Positions 1 through 6,598 of a stretch of 6,903 nucleotides of DNA are shown here, one piece after another. Made by a program: the position numbers and the translations under genes. Source of the stretch: Paracoccaceae bacterium (GTDB lineage Bacteria; Pseudomonadota; Alphaproteobacteria; Rhodobacterales; Rhodobacteraceae); contig JABGTH010000141.1 in assembly GCA_018647275.1 (NCBI GenBank), positions 1-6,903 on the forward strand. The letters are read 5' to 3'. The notes under the pieces are model-generated. The model was not told the DNA's origin. It saw only the letters and a list, made by a program, of their open reading frames with translations, and ran no database searches. Every line of letters begins with the position of its first letter. The first letter of the stretch is position 1.

Positions 1-107
1 ATTGTAAAACATACACTTCAGGCAAGGCGTCTTTCCGGTAGGAAGGCCAATATCTCAGACTTTATACTCAAAGCTAACATAACGTTAGGTTTTGAGGGGA
101 TAGCACA

Positions 108-674
108 ATGCGCCAAGCACAAACGCTTAATGAGGCTCAGCTGCGCAGGGTGATAAAGTATACGCGCAGTCGTCGGCATCAAGTGCGTGATGAGACCATC
201 ATCCTTACCAGCTTCTATGCAGGGCTGAGGGCCAAGGAGATTGCTGCACTTACCGTGGGCAATGTGTTTGATGAGGAAGGTAACGTTCGCACACAGTTCA
301 TTCTATCAGCGGCACAGAGCAAAGGTGGGCAGACACGCACGGTGTATCTCAACCAGCGCTTTCGTAAGGCACTGCTGGAATACAGCGCTTGCATACGCAT
401 CACTGACCCACAGCGCCCACTGTTTGTGAGCCAGAAAGGCGGGCACTTCTCAGCGAACACAATGTGTCAGCTGTTTTTGGACATCTACAAGGCTGTGGGG
501 CTCAAGGATGCATCAAGCCATTCGGGAAGACGCACCTACATTACCAGATTGGCCAATAAGGGCGTAGGAGTGCGCCTGCTGGCAGAGTTGGCTGGGCATT
601 CACATATATCCACCACGCAGAGGTACATTGATGTCAATTCCGAGCAGCTGAGTGAGGCGGTGGAGTTACTTTAG
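108..674 (+). CDS. Short single-domain tyrosine recombinase/integrase
   Basis: Cuts and rejoins DNA at specific sites through a tyrosine-DNA intermediate. The 188 residues are essentially only the catalytic domain, and all family residues can be seen: Arg41 (in GLRAKEI), Lys72 (SKGGQTR), His138 and Arg141 (HSGRR), His164 (AGHSH) and nucleophile Tyr173 (QRYID). The N-terminal SAM-like core-binding domain found in phage integrases of 300-400 residues is absent, so its size is closer to FimB/FimE-type invertases. The ATG at 108 follows GAGGGG (94-99) with an 8-base gap, which supports a genuine start rather than a 5' truncation. A -10-like TATACT lies at 63-68, but no convincing -35 box was found. 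It converges on the racemase gene. Its target site is unknown; it could be a decayed island integrase, an invertase or a stand-alone recombinase. Confidence 0.88.
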   Translation: MRQAQTLNEAQLRRVIKYTRSRRHQVRDETIILTSFYAGLRAKEIAALTVGNVFDEEGNVRTQFILSAAQSKGGQTRTVYLNQRFRKALLEYSACIRITDPQRPLFVSQKGGHFSANTMCQLFLDIYKAVGLKDASSHSGRRTYITRLANKGVGVRLLAELAGHSHISTTQRYIDVNSEQLSEAVELL

Positions 675-834
675 GAACTTTCGGCCCTTAGCGGACCTTC
701 GTGGACTGTGCAGCGAACGGCAACTAAAAGTCCTAAGTGACCAATGCTGCAGCCCGTACAAATCACGGCTTCCGGCAGTATAGTGGGCGTTTACTGAAAG
801 TCTTCGATGCCAATCTTTAGTCCGGTTCTTAACT
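675..834. other. Convergent intergenic gap, non-coding
   Basis: This 160-base gap lies between the 3' ends of the left recombinase and the racemase. I see no credible gene in it and no clear intrinsic terminator (no GC-rich stem followed by a T run) for either flanking transcript. It contains the left copy of the interrupted 30-bp repeat (690-719). The rest resembles, to my memory, the dispersed intergenic sequences common in roseobacter genomes; that is an impression, not a checked match. Confidence 0.5.
690..719 (+). repeat. Left copy of interrupted 30-bp direct repeat
   Basis: AGCGGACCT (690-698), an 11-base variable spacer, then GCAGCGAACG (710-719). The same two blocks, in the same order, orientation and spacing, occur at 6542-6571. 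Similarity fades outside the blocks. It may be a recombination site or one member of a dispersed intergenic repeat family. Confidence 0.6.
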
Positions 835-1470
835 TTACTTAGCTAGAAGAAATGCAAGTTGCGCGGCTGATGTGACGCCATCGATAAGCCGCACATGTTC
901 CTCTCCAAAAAAATATGCAGGAATGTGGACCATACCAGCGCACCCAAGAACCACCACATCAACCTTGTCTTCAGCGACAGCACGTTTGATTTCCCCCATC
1001 ACGGCAGGGGCGGTTCCGGCAGGATCTGTTTCCAGATCTAAAACTGGGACACCACAGGCCCGCACACGGGAAAGTTTGGATGTGAAGCCGTAAGCGTGGA
1101 TGTTGTCTTCGAGAATGGGCACAGAAACAGCCAATGTAGTGACGACTGAAAACCTGCGCGCTGAAAGCACAGCCATGTGATAAGCGGCTTGACCGATACC
1201 GATGACTGGACATGATGCAATGTTGCGGGCGGCGTCTAACCCAGTGTCGTCAAAGCAGCCAATAATAATGGTCTTTGCGCCCGCATCCGATGCTTTACGC
1301 ACCAGCGTCAGCAAGGGCGGGATGCAGGCCGCGCCGTCCTCAGGACCTTGGATGGCGGCAGGCCCTTCTAGGGAGGTCCAACCTATCAATTTTACACCCA
1401 CTTTTGATGCTGTCTCTACCATGGCTTGGGTCATAGCCTTGGTACTGTTGGGGTTGATCAGGACAATCAT
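835..1470 (-). CDS. Asp/Glu/hydantoin racemase family protein
   Basis: Predicted cytoplasmic, cofactor-independent racemase of 211 residues, close to the usual size of hydantoin racemases (HyuE-like). These use two cysteines as paired acid/base to invert a carbon next to a carbonyl. Both are present in family context: Cys72 in GCFDDTGL and Cys177 in VVLGCAGM. The N-terminal MIVLINPNST strand and the FSVVTTL segment (107-113) also fit the family. The ATG shares one base with the stop of the upstream permease (TGATG), with AAGGG about 8 bases ahead, so translation is probably coupled. It is the last gene of the transporter operon. The substrate could be a 5-substituted hydantoin, allantoin or an amino acid; the sequence does not decide. 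No hydantoinase or carbamoylase is nearby, which leaves the name 'hydantoin racemase' unproven. Confidence 0.85.
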   Translation of the reverse strand: MIVLINPNSTKAMTQAMVETASKVGVKLIGWTSLEGPAAIQGPEDGAACIPPLLTLVRKASDAGAKTIIIGCFDDTGLDAARNIASCPVIGIGQAAYHMAVLSARRFSVVTTLAVSVPILEDNIHAYGFTSKLSRVRACGVPVLDLETDPAGTAPAVMGEIKRAVAEDKVDVVVLGCAGMVHIPAYFFGEEHVRLIDGVTSAAQLAFLLAK

Positions 1471-2306
1471 CAGACACCCTTTCCAGCGTCACTACCCGCG
1501 CGTGCTTTGCGCTGGTTGCTCAGAAGCGCCAAGGCAAGGAAGCCCCCGATGATCAGCAGAGAGAACAATGTCGTCAGCGTGCCAAGCGCATACAGCACAG
1601 GCGAGGTCACATTGGTCGTCATCCCGTAGATTTCCAGCGGCAGCGTGTTGTAGCTGCCCGCCGTAAGTAAGGTGCGCGCGAACTCGTCATAACTGAGCGT
1701 GAACCCGAACAAGGCGACGCCAATCAGCGATGGTGCAATTATTGGCAGCACAACATGGCGGATTGTTTGCCACGGAGATGCGCCCAGATCCCGAGCGGCT
1801 TCCTCAAAGCTTTTGTCGAAACGATTGAACACGGCGAACATGATGAGCAAGCCGAATGGCAACGTCCAGGTCAGCTGCGCACCAAAGCCCGATGTCGACC
1901 AATGCACGTTCAGGCCCGATTGCGAGAACAGCAACCCAATGCCCAGCGAAATCAGGATTGACGGGATCACCAGTGCCGTAATGATAAGATAAAACAGGAT
2001 CCCCGAGCCTGCAAACTTCTTGCGAAAGGCCAAGCCGCCCATAACCGAGACGACCACTGTTGTGACCATGACCATCAGGCCCAAAAAGATGGAACGACGG
2101 AAGCTGCCCCAGATGTCGCCAACTGCCTGTTGTTCGAACAGATCGTAGAACCAATACATCGACACGCCACGCATCGGGAATGTTAGCCCACCACCCTCAC
2201 CTTGGAACGAAAGTATGCCAATCGTCAGGGTCGGACCGTAAAGGAACAGCACAAACAGCGCGAAGAACGCGGAGAGGACGTAGAACGATCTTGGGCGCGG
2301 TTCCAT
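1470..2306 (-). CDS. ABC transporter permease, PotC-like
   Basis: Inner-membrane permease subunit of 278 residues for a spermidine/putrescine-type ABC importer. About six hydrophobic segments are visible, roughly at residues 8-33, 72-94, 102-127, 147-161, 187-205 and 237-262. The cytoplasmic EAA loop that docks on the ATPase is clear: EEAARDLGASPWQ starting near residue 168, followed by VVLPIIAPS. The late LSYDEFARTLLTAG and LPLEIYGM segments match the PotC subtype. Its ATG overlaps the stop of the preceding permease by one base (TAATG), and AAGGA lies about 7 bases upstream, pointing to coupled, equimolar translation of the two permeases. Its own stop overlaps the racemase start in the same way. 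The subtype is well supported; the transported solute is inferred only from family. Confidence 0.9.
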   Translation of the reverse strand: MEPRPRSFYVLSAFFALFVLFLYGPTLTIGILSFQGEGGGLTFPMRGVSMYWFYDLFEQQAVGDIWGSFRRSIFLGLMVMVTTVVVSVMGGLAFRKKFAGSGILFYLIITALVIPSILISLGIGLLFSQSGLNVHWSTSGFGAQLTWTLPFGLLIMFAVFNRFDKSFEEAARDLGASPWQTIRHVVLPIIAPSLIGVALFGFTLSYDEFARTLLTAGSYNTLPLEIYGMTTNVTSPVLYALGTLTTLFSLLIIGGFLALALLSNQRKARAGSDAGKGV

Positions 2307-3169
2307 TACAGTTCCTTCCGGATGTCGACAAAGCGCAACAAGATGCCGATGGTAATCAGCACGGTCGCCAGCAGCACAATCGCTGTGGCCGAGGCGCTAG
2401 GGTATTGAAGCAATGCAATGTCGTTCGATATTAAGCGGCCCACATTGGCGGATTGGCTTCCCGACATAAACCGCACGGTAATGAAATCACCCATCACCAG
2501 CGTGACTACAAAGATCGTGCCAATCATGATCCCCGGCTTGGTCAGGGGGATGATGACGTTCCACAAGATTTGCGCACCGTTCGCGCCTGCATCCCGCGCA
2601 GCTTCGATCAGGGATTTATCGATCCGCATCATCGTGTTGAAGATCGGGACGACCATGAACAAGGTATAGAGGTGCACAAATGCGAGGATGACGGCGAAAT
2701 CTGAGAACAGCAGCCACTCGACCGGTTCGTCTATTACGCCCCAAGACATCATCGTGGAATTAGCGATGCCGTTACGCCCAAGGAACGGGATCCAACTGAT
2801 CATGCGGATGATGTTGGACGTCCAGAATGGGATCGTGCATAGCAAAAACAATGCAACCTGCCACGTCAGGCTTCGAATGTGGAATGCCAGATAGTAGGCA
2901 ACGGTGAATCCGATTATTAAGGTAAACGCCCATGTAATGAACGCATATTTGAACGTGTTGAAAAAGACGGTGTAGGTGACGGGTGACCCAAACAGGAAAG
3001 CATAATTGTCCCATTCAAAGGCCGGAATGATGGAAAATTCGGTCGCACGCCAAAAGCTTACGATTACGATAAGTGCAATCGGCATCACGAGAAAAACGAG
3101 CAGTACAGCCGCAAGCGGGGACACCATCAGCCAGCCGGTTACATTGCGATTTTCTAACAGCTTTTTCAT
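2306..3169 (-). CDS. ABC transporter permease, PotB-like
   Basis: Second inner-membrane permease, 287 residues. Hydrophobic segments lie near residues 14-38, 73-96, 104-122, 155-178, 212-232 and 262-280. The EAA loop reads EAARDAGANGAQ from residue 189, followed by VIIPLTKPG, as expected for contact with the ATPase. The N-terminal LLVFLVMPIALIVIVSF helix and the later VMGDFITVRFMSG segment are typical of PotB-type subunits. The start at MKKLLENRN has only a weak purine stretch upstream (AAAGAATA), in contrast to the strong ribosome sites of the two genes before it. It lies 58 bases after the binding-protein gene, with a strong hairpin in that gap. Lower permease than binding-protein output would be expected. 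The pair with the next permease forms the heterodimeric channel. Confidence 0.9.
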   Translation of the reverse strand: MKKLLENRNVTGWLMVSPLAAVLLVFLVMPIALIVIVSFWRATEFSIIPAFEWDNYAFLFGSPVTYTVFFNTFKYAFITWAFTLIIGFTVAYYLAFHIRSLTWQVALFLLCTIPFWTSNIIRMISWIPFLGRNGIANSTMMSWGVIDEPVEWLLFSDFAVILAFVHLYTLFMVVPIFNTMMRIDKSLIEAARDAGANGAQILWNVIIPLTKPGIMIGTIFVVTLVMGDFITVRFMSGSQSANVGRLISNDIALLQYPSASATAIVLLATVLITIGILLRFVDIRKEL

Positions 3170-3193
3170 GAGTATTCTTTATGTTGGATTGGG

Positions 3194-3217
3194 TGGGTGC
3201 GCCGGTCGGCGCACCCA
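3194..3217 (-). promoter_or_regulatory. Intercistronic hairpin after binding-protein gene
   Basis: A perfect 10-bp inverted repeat (TGGGTGCGCC / GGCGCACCCA) with a 4-base loop, starting 10 bases after the binding-protein stop codon in the direction of transcription. There is no T run after the stem, so it is unlikely to be a full intrinsic terminator. Stems in this position in importer operons can shield the upstream mRNA from 3' exonucleases or attenuate read-through, so that the binding protein outnumbers the permeases. That role is inferred. Confidence 0.7.
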
Positions 3218-3227
3218 TTGGATGTTC

Positions 3228-4514
3228 TTAAGCGGCGATAAATTCGTTCCACTTACGGACCATGTATTGGTTCTCGTCCATGACCGAGTTCCAGCACACG
3301 ACTGATCCCATGCGGTCAAGGAAGGCCCCACCATCGCGAACTTCGCCCGTACCGGCCAGTTTGTCGCCAGTTGGGGACAAAATGTCACCTTGGGCGGCTT
3401 TGCCTTCGTACCAAAAGCCCCATTCGTCTGCGGTCATGAACTTTTTCGACGTTTCGGGAACAGCAGAGTAGTAGCCCTGACGCATCAGATAGCCGCCAAC
3501 CCAACCGGACAGATACCAGTTGATGTATTCATAGGCAGCTTCAAGCTCCAGACCAGACAGTGCAGCAGAGATGCCCAAGCCGCCGCCCCACGAGCGGTAG
3601 CCTTCTTCCAAAGGCTGGTAGACGCATGGGACACCTTGCGATTTGACGGCTGTGATCGCAGGGGACCACATGGATTGGATCACAACTTCGCCGGACGCCA
3701 TCAGGTTGACGCTTTCGTCAAACGACTTCCAGAACGCACGGAACTGGCCGTTTTTCTTGGCCTCAGTAAAGATGCCAAGCGTCAGATCTATCTCTTCTTT
3801 GGTCATGTTGCCTTTGTCGGGGTAAGTGTATTCGCCCATGGATTCCACGACCATCGCCATGTCCATAATACCGATAGACGAGATATCAAGTATCGATGCT
3901 TTCCCCTTAAACTCTGGATTTAAAAGCTCGGACCAGTTGTTGATCGGACGGCCGATCAGATCGGGGCGAATGCCTAGCGTATCGGCGTTGTAGATCGTTG
4001 GAATCAGGGTCATCCAACCAGATTCTTCTTGAATAAATTCCGTACCATTCTGGCCCGATGTAAAGCCGACAGTATGTGGTGCTGTGCCTTGTGCGATCGT
4101 ACTTGTCGGTGTCAAAAGACCGCTGCGGAAGGTACCGGCGATCTTGTCGTAATTGGCGATCTTGGACGTGTCCATTGCCTGCATGTTGCCAGCGGCCCAG
4201 ACCTTTTTACAGATGAAGTACTCGATGTCTGCAATGTCAAAGCTGTTGGGCTGTGTAGCTGCGCGTTGTGTCACGCTGTCCGTGTCAAGTGCAGTCATTT
4301 CAAGCGTAAAGCCAAGGTCTTCCTTCACTTTGTTGGCGACATCATTAAGGTTGGACACCCCTGTGCCGAACTGGCGAATGGTGACGTCCTTGATGTTTTG
4401 CGCCCAAAGCATCGGTGCGCCCAAAGTTGTTGATCCAGCAGCGATAGCTGTGGATGCAGCACCTTTCAACAATGCGCGGCGGCTTAGGCCTGTACGGGAA
4501 GTAAACTTTGTCAT
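3228..4514 (-). CDS. Periplasmic solute-binding protein, PotD-like, Tat signal
   Basis: Captures the solute in the periplasm and delivers it to the permease pair. The 428-residue product begins with a twin-arginine signal: SRRALLKG (Arg12-Arg13), then a hydrophobic alanine-rich stretch, with likely cleavage near residue 38 (LWA-QN). This suggests export in folded form by Tat. The mature part has family 1/PotD-like features, including NADTLGI (176-182) and WSELLNPEFKGKASI (194-208). It is about 80 residues longer than E. coli PotD. The ATG is preceded by AAGGAG with a 7-base gap, a strong ribosome site. It lies 34 bases after the ATPase gene and is followed by a hairpin. Binding to polyamines is only a family-level guess; many relatives bind other amines, amino acid derivatives or opine-like compounds. 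Confidence 0.88.
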   Translation of the reverse strand: MTKFTSRTGLSRRALLKGAASTAIAAGSTTLGAPMLWAQNIKDVTIRQFGTGVSNLNDVANKVKEDLGFTLEMTALDTDSVTQRAATQPNSFDIADIEYFICKKVWAAGNMQAMDTSKIANYDKIAGTFRSGLLTPTSTIAQGTAPHTVGFTSGQNGTEFIQEESGWMTLIPTIYNADTLGIRPDLIGRPINNWSELLNPEFKGKASILDISSIGIMDMAMVVESMGEYTYPDKGNMTKEEIDLTLGIFTEAKKNGQFRAFWKSFDESVNLMASGEVVIQSMWSPAITAVKSQGVPCVYQPLEEGYRSWGGGLGISAALSGLELEAAYEYINWYLSGWVGGYLMRQGYYSAVPETSKKFMTADEWGFWYEGKAAQGDILSPTGDKLAGTGEVRDGGAFLDRMGSVVCWNSVMDENQYMVRKWNEFIAA

Positions 4515-4548
4515 TTTTCGTCTCCTTGTTGGTTGTGAATTGCCACGT

Positions 4549-5532
4549 TTATGCGGTCAGTGGGTGAAGGTTTTTGGCATCCCAATGCAGACCAATCTGG
4601 TCGCCAGGTTGATGCGGGGTCGTGAAGTATTCTGCTTCGGGCACAATGGCCGTCACCTCTTGGTCGCCGGAAATATGCGACATCAAAGAGACGTGGGTGC
4701 CTTGGTATTCAACGGCCATCACCTGTGCGCTCAAGGTACCTTTTTTATGCGCAGTGACGGTGACGGCATCTGTGCGAATTGCGAAACAGCCATTGGGCAG
4801 CGAGATAACATTGTGCCCACCCATAAACTGCGCCACAAATCGGGTTTTAGGAGCGTTGAAAACGTCACGCGCAGGGCCTGCTTGTTCGATCACAGCATCA
4901 TTCATCACAACGATTTCATCAGCCAGAGCGAGTGCTTCGTCTTGCCCGTGGGTGACATGAATAAAACTGATACCTAGTTCTTTTTGCAGTTTTTTGAGTT
5001 CGCCGCGCATTCGAATGCGTAAAAACGGATCGAGCGCGGACAGTGGTTCATCCAGCAATAAGACCTCAGGGCGAGTAATTAATGCACGGGCCAGCGCAAC
5101 GCGTTGTTGCTGTCCGCCAGACAATTGATCAGGCAGTCGGTCTGCAAGCGCCGTTAGGTCGACCAACTCCAGCATCTCGCCCGCTTTGATGTAGCGTTCC
5201 TTGACGTCCACCCCCTTCATTTTCAAACTGAAGGCGATATTGTCGCGTACGCTCAAATGTGGAAATAATGCGTAATTTTGGAACATCATCGCTGTGCCAC
5301 GCTGGGCTGGTGGTAGATTGGAAATATCGCGCCCAGACAACAAAATCGAACCTTCAGTCACGCTTTCATGGCCTGCAATCATCCGCAGGGTTGATGATTT
5401 TCCGCAGCCCGAAGGGCCAAGTAAGCAGGTGTATGAGGACGGCTGGAACCTATGCTGTATCGCTTCCACCGCAACGGTCGAGCCATAGCGCTTGGTGACG
5501 TCGACCAGTTCCAGATCATGTTTTAAAGTCAT
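4549..5532 (-). CDS. ABC transporter ATPase, PotA-like
   Basis: Cytoplasmic ATP-hydrolysing subunit that powers the importer, 327 residues. Motifs in order: Walker A GPSGCGKSST (39-48), Q-loop Gln85 (FQNYALFPHL), signature LSGGQQQR (137-144), Walker B VLLLDEP (157-163), D-loop SALD (165-168) and switch His195 (THGQDEA). A TOBE-like C-terminal domain follows from about residue 240, as in PotA/MalK-type subunits. All key residues are intact. I chose the ATG at 5532 because AGGAG lies 5 bases upstream. A longer frame opens at a TTG at 5583, but it would add 17 residues (MNLHHHKRSD...) before the normal family start and lacks a good ribosome site. It is the first gene of the minus-strand operon, divergent from the GntR regulator. 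Confidence 0.92.
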   Translation of the reverse strand: MTLKHDLELVDVTKRYGSTVAVEAIQHRFQPSSYTCLLGPSGCGKSSTLRMIAGHESVTEGSILLSGRDISNLPPAQRGTAMMFQNYALFPHLSVRDNIAFSLKMKGVDVKERYIKAGEMLELVDLTALADRLPDQLSGGQQQRVALARALITRPEVLLLDEPLSALDPFLRIRMRGELKKLQKELGISFIHVTHGQDEALALADEIVVMNDAVIEQAGPARDVFNAPKTRFVAQFMGGHNVISLPNGCFAIRTDAVTVTAHKKGTLSAQVMAVEYQGTHVSLMSHISGDQEVTAIVPEAEYFTTPHQPGDQIGLHWDAKNLHPLTA

Positions 5533-5754
5533 GTACGCTCCTGTGTTGAATTCATCCGAGCGCTTGTGATGATGTAAGTTCAAACAGTGCCTGCGGTTTT
5601 TAGGAAGAAGTCAGGCCAATGGCGCAAAATTGAGCGGATAAATTCTGCGGTGCATAAATTTTGAACACAATGTATATACTTTATTGTATACAATATTGCT
5701 GCATCTTGTTTACGCAGCATGCCTCTGGCATCAGTGATTCTGAAGGAAACACCC
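5533..5754. promoter_or_regulatory. Divergent control region of operon and regulator
   Basis: A 222-base gap between the start of the ATPase gene (leftward) and the regulator gene (rightward). Promoters for both transcripts should lie here. The A/T-rich block at about 5650-5700 holds palindromes and a -10-like TATACT on the plus strand (5675-5680), without a convincing -35 box. The leader to the ATPase gene would be about 150 bases, with no coding or riboswitch-like structure that I can recognise. Confidence 0.65.
5682..5695. promoter_or_regulatory. Probable GntR/FadR-type operator palindrome
   Basis: TATTGTATACAATA is a perfect 14-bp palindrome. Its core TGTATACA fits the TxGT...ACxA symmetry known for FadR-subfamily GntR operators. 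It lies about 60 bases before the regulator start and 150 before the ATPase start. A second palindrome, GTATATAC (5672-5679), is centred 13 bp away, and CAATATTG (5691-5698) overlaps the right arm. Because of its symmetry the site carries a TACAAT -10-like hexamer on each strand, so bound regulator would plausibly block promoters. Binding by the adjacent regulator is inferred. Confidence 0.72.
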
Positions 5755-6462
5755 ATGTCGTTACTGCACATCTCCACGCCCAAACCAAAAGATGTCACAC
5801 AAAAAGTGGTTGATGCGCTGGCTTTAGCGATCCATGAACATCGTCTCGCGCCAGCGACAAAGCTGGGTGAGGACGAAATTGGTGAAATCTACAACGTGTC
5901 TCGCACTGTTGTACGCGCGGCACTCCAATCCCTCGCGCATATTCAGCTTGTAGAAATCCAACGGAACAAAGGTGCTTTCGTCGCAAGCCCCACACCGCGC
6001 GAGGCCCGCGAAGTGTTTGAAGCGCGCGCGTTGCTGGAGCCGCGCACGGCTCGTTCTGCTGCTAGCAGGGCCACCCCAAGTGACATTGAAATTTTGAAAG
6101 ATCACATCGCCAAAGAACATGCCGCTTTGGATGCGGGTGACAATGGTCGCGCGCTGAACCTGTCAGGGCGCTTCCATATCGAAATCGCACGGATTGCCGA
6201 TCAGGACACGATTGGGCGGTTTATCGAAACATTGATCGCGCGCTCCTCGCTGGTCATCGCGCTCTATTGGCGTCGCGAAAGTGCGCTTTGCGAAAGCCAC
6301 GCTCATCATGCACTGGTGCAGGCAATTGCCGATGGGGACGAACAAAACGCCGAAGAACTGATGCAAAGCCACCTCGTCGATCTAAACTCGGCCCTCGATT
6401 TCCGTGATCGGCCCGCTCAAACCCTAAACCTTCGAGAATTACTCCAAGCGACAGATCAATAG
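5755..6462 (+). CDS. GntR-family transcriptional regulator, FCD (FadR) type
   Basis: DNA-binding regulator of 235 residues, normal for the FadR subfamily. A winged helix-turn-helix fills about residues 13-77, with LGEDEIGEIYNVSRTVVRAALQSL (from 37) as the helix-turn-helix and NKGAFVA as the wing. An all-helical FCD ligand domain follows from about residue 85. Three metal-ligand histidines fall at family spacing: His141 (GRFH), His184 (SHAHH) and His206 (QSHL); the usual Asp four residues before the first His is Ser137 here. The ATG at 5755 has AAGGAA about 7 bases upstream. An upstream ATG at 5719 would add 12 residues but has no comparable site. It is divergent from the transporter operon, so local control and autoregulation through the palindrome at 5682-5695 are likely. 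Ligand unknown, probably a carboxylate or amino-acid-like compound. Confidence 0.9.
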   Translation: MSLLHISTPKPKDVTQKVVDALALAIHEHRLAPATKLGEDEIGEIYNVSRTVVRAALQSLAHIQLVEIQRNKGAFVASPTPREAREVFEARALLEPRTARSAASRATPSDIEILKDHIAKEHAALDAGDNGRALNLSGRFHIEIARIADQDTIGRFIETLIARSSLVIALYWRRESALCESHAHHALVQAIADGDEQNAEELMQSHLVDLNSALDFRDRPAQTLNLRELLQATDQ

Positions 6463-6533
6463 TCTATCTCTTTGGGCGCTAATTTCTATTGGTCACCCCT
6501 GACGTCGATCCATGCTCAGTGTACGGCTACTTC

Positions 6534-6548
6534 GTCCGCACAGCGGAC
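6534..6548. repeat. Small inverted repeat between convergent genes
   Basis: GTCCGC, loop ACA, GCGGAC: a perfect 6-bp stem. No T run follows on either strand, so it is at best a weak terminator for the converging regulator and recombinase transcripts. Its right arm overlaps the direct repeat that begins at 6542. Confidence 0.4.
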
Positions 6549-6571
6549 CTCTATCCAAACCGCAGCGAACG
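6542..6571 (+). repeat. Right copy of interrupted 30-bp direct repeat
   Basis: AGCGGACCT (6542-6550), an 11-base spacer unlike the left one, then GCAGCGAACG (6562-6571). It matches 690-719 in both blocks, orientation and spacing. Together the copies bracket the transporter-racemase-regulator cassette. Confidence 0.6.
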
Positions 6572-6598
6572 TCTGCTATCCGCCCAACGTGTTGTTCG

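Larger units (their letters stand above)
6463..6598. other. Convergent intergenic gap, non-coding
   Basis: This 136-base gap lies between the 3' ends of the regulator and the right recombinase. It holds a small inverted repeat (6534-6548) and the right copy of the interrupted direct repeat (6542-6571). No gene and no T-tailed terminator can be seen. Confidence 0.5.

Noticed and set aside
31..46. Small hairpin CTTTCC-GGTA-GGAAGG upstream of the left recombinase
   Set aside because: Only 6 bp with one G-U pair and no T tail or conserved context; likely chance.
1..153. Open frame from the left edge running into the recombinase gene
   Set aside because: It gives about 50 residues without recognisable motifs and overlaps the recombinase start by 46 bases; too little to call a gene.
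3390..3923. Plus-strand open frame of 177 codons opposite the binding-protein gene
   Set aside because: Entirely antisense to a gene with a clear signal peptide and family motifs; no ribosome site or motif of its own was found.
4153..4977. Long plus-strand open frame antisense to the binding-protein and ATPase genes
   Set aside because: It crosses the junction of two well-supported minus-strand genes, shows no recognisable domain and is explained as a chance frame opposite real coding sequence.
5533..5583. N-terminal extension of the ATPase from a TTG start
   Set aside because: The 17 extra residues precede the normal family start, and the internal ATG at 5532 has AGGAG at good spacing.
5719..5754. 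Upstream ATG for the GntR regulator
   Set aside because: The ATG at 5755 has a better ribosome site (AAGGAA) and gives a normal-length N terminus for the family.
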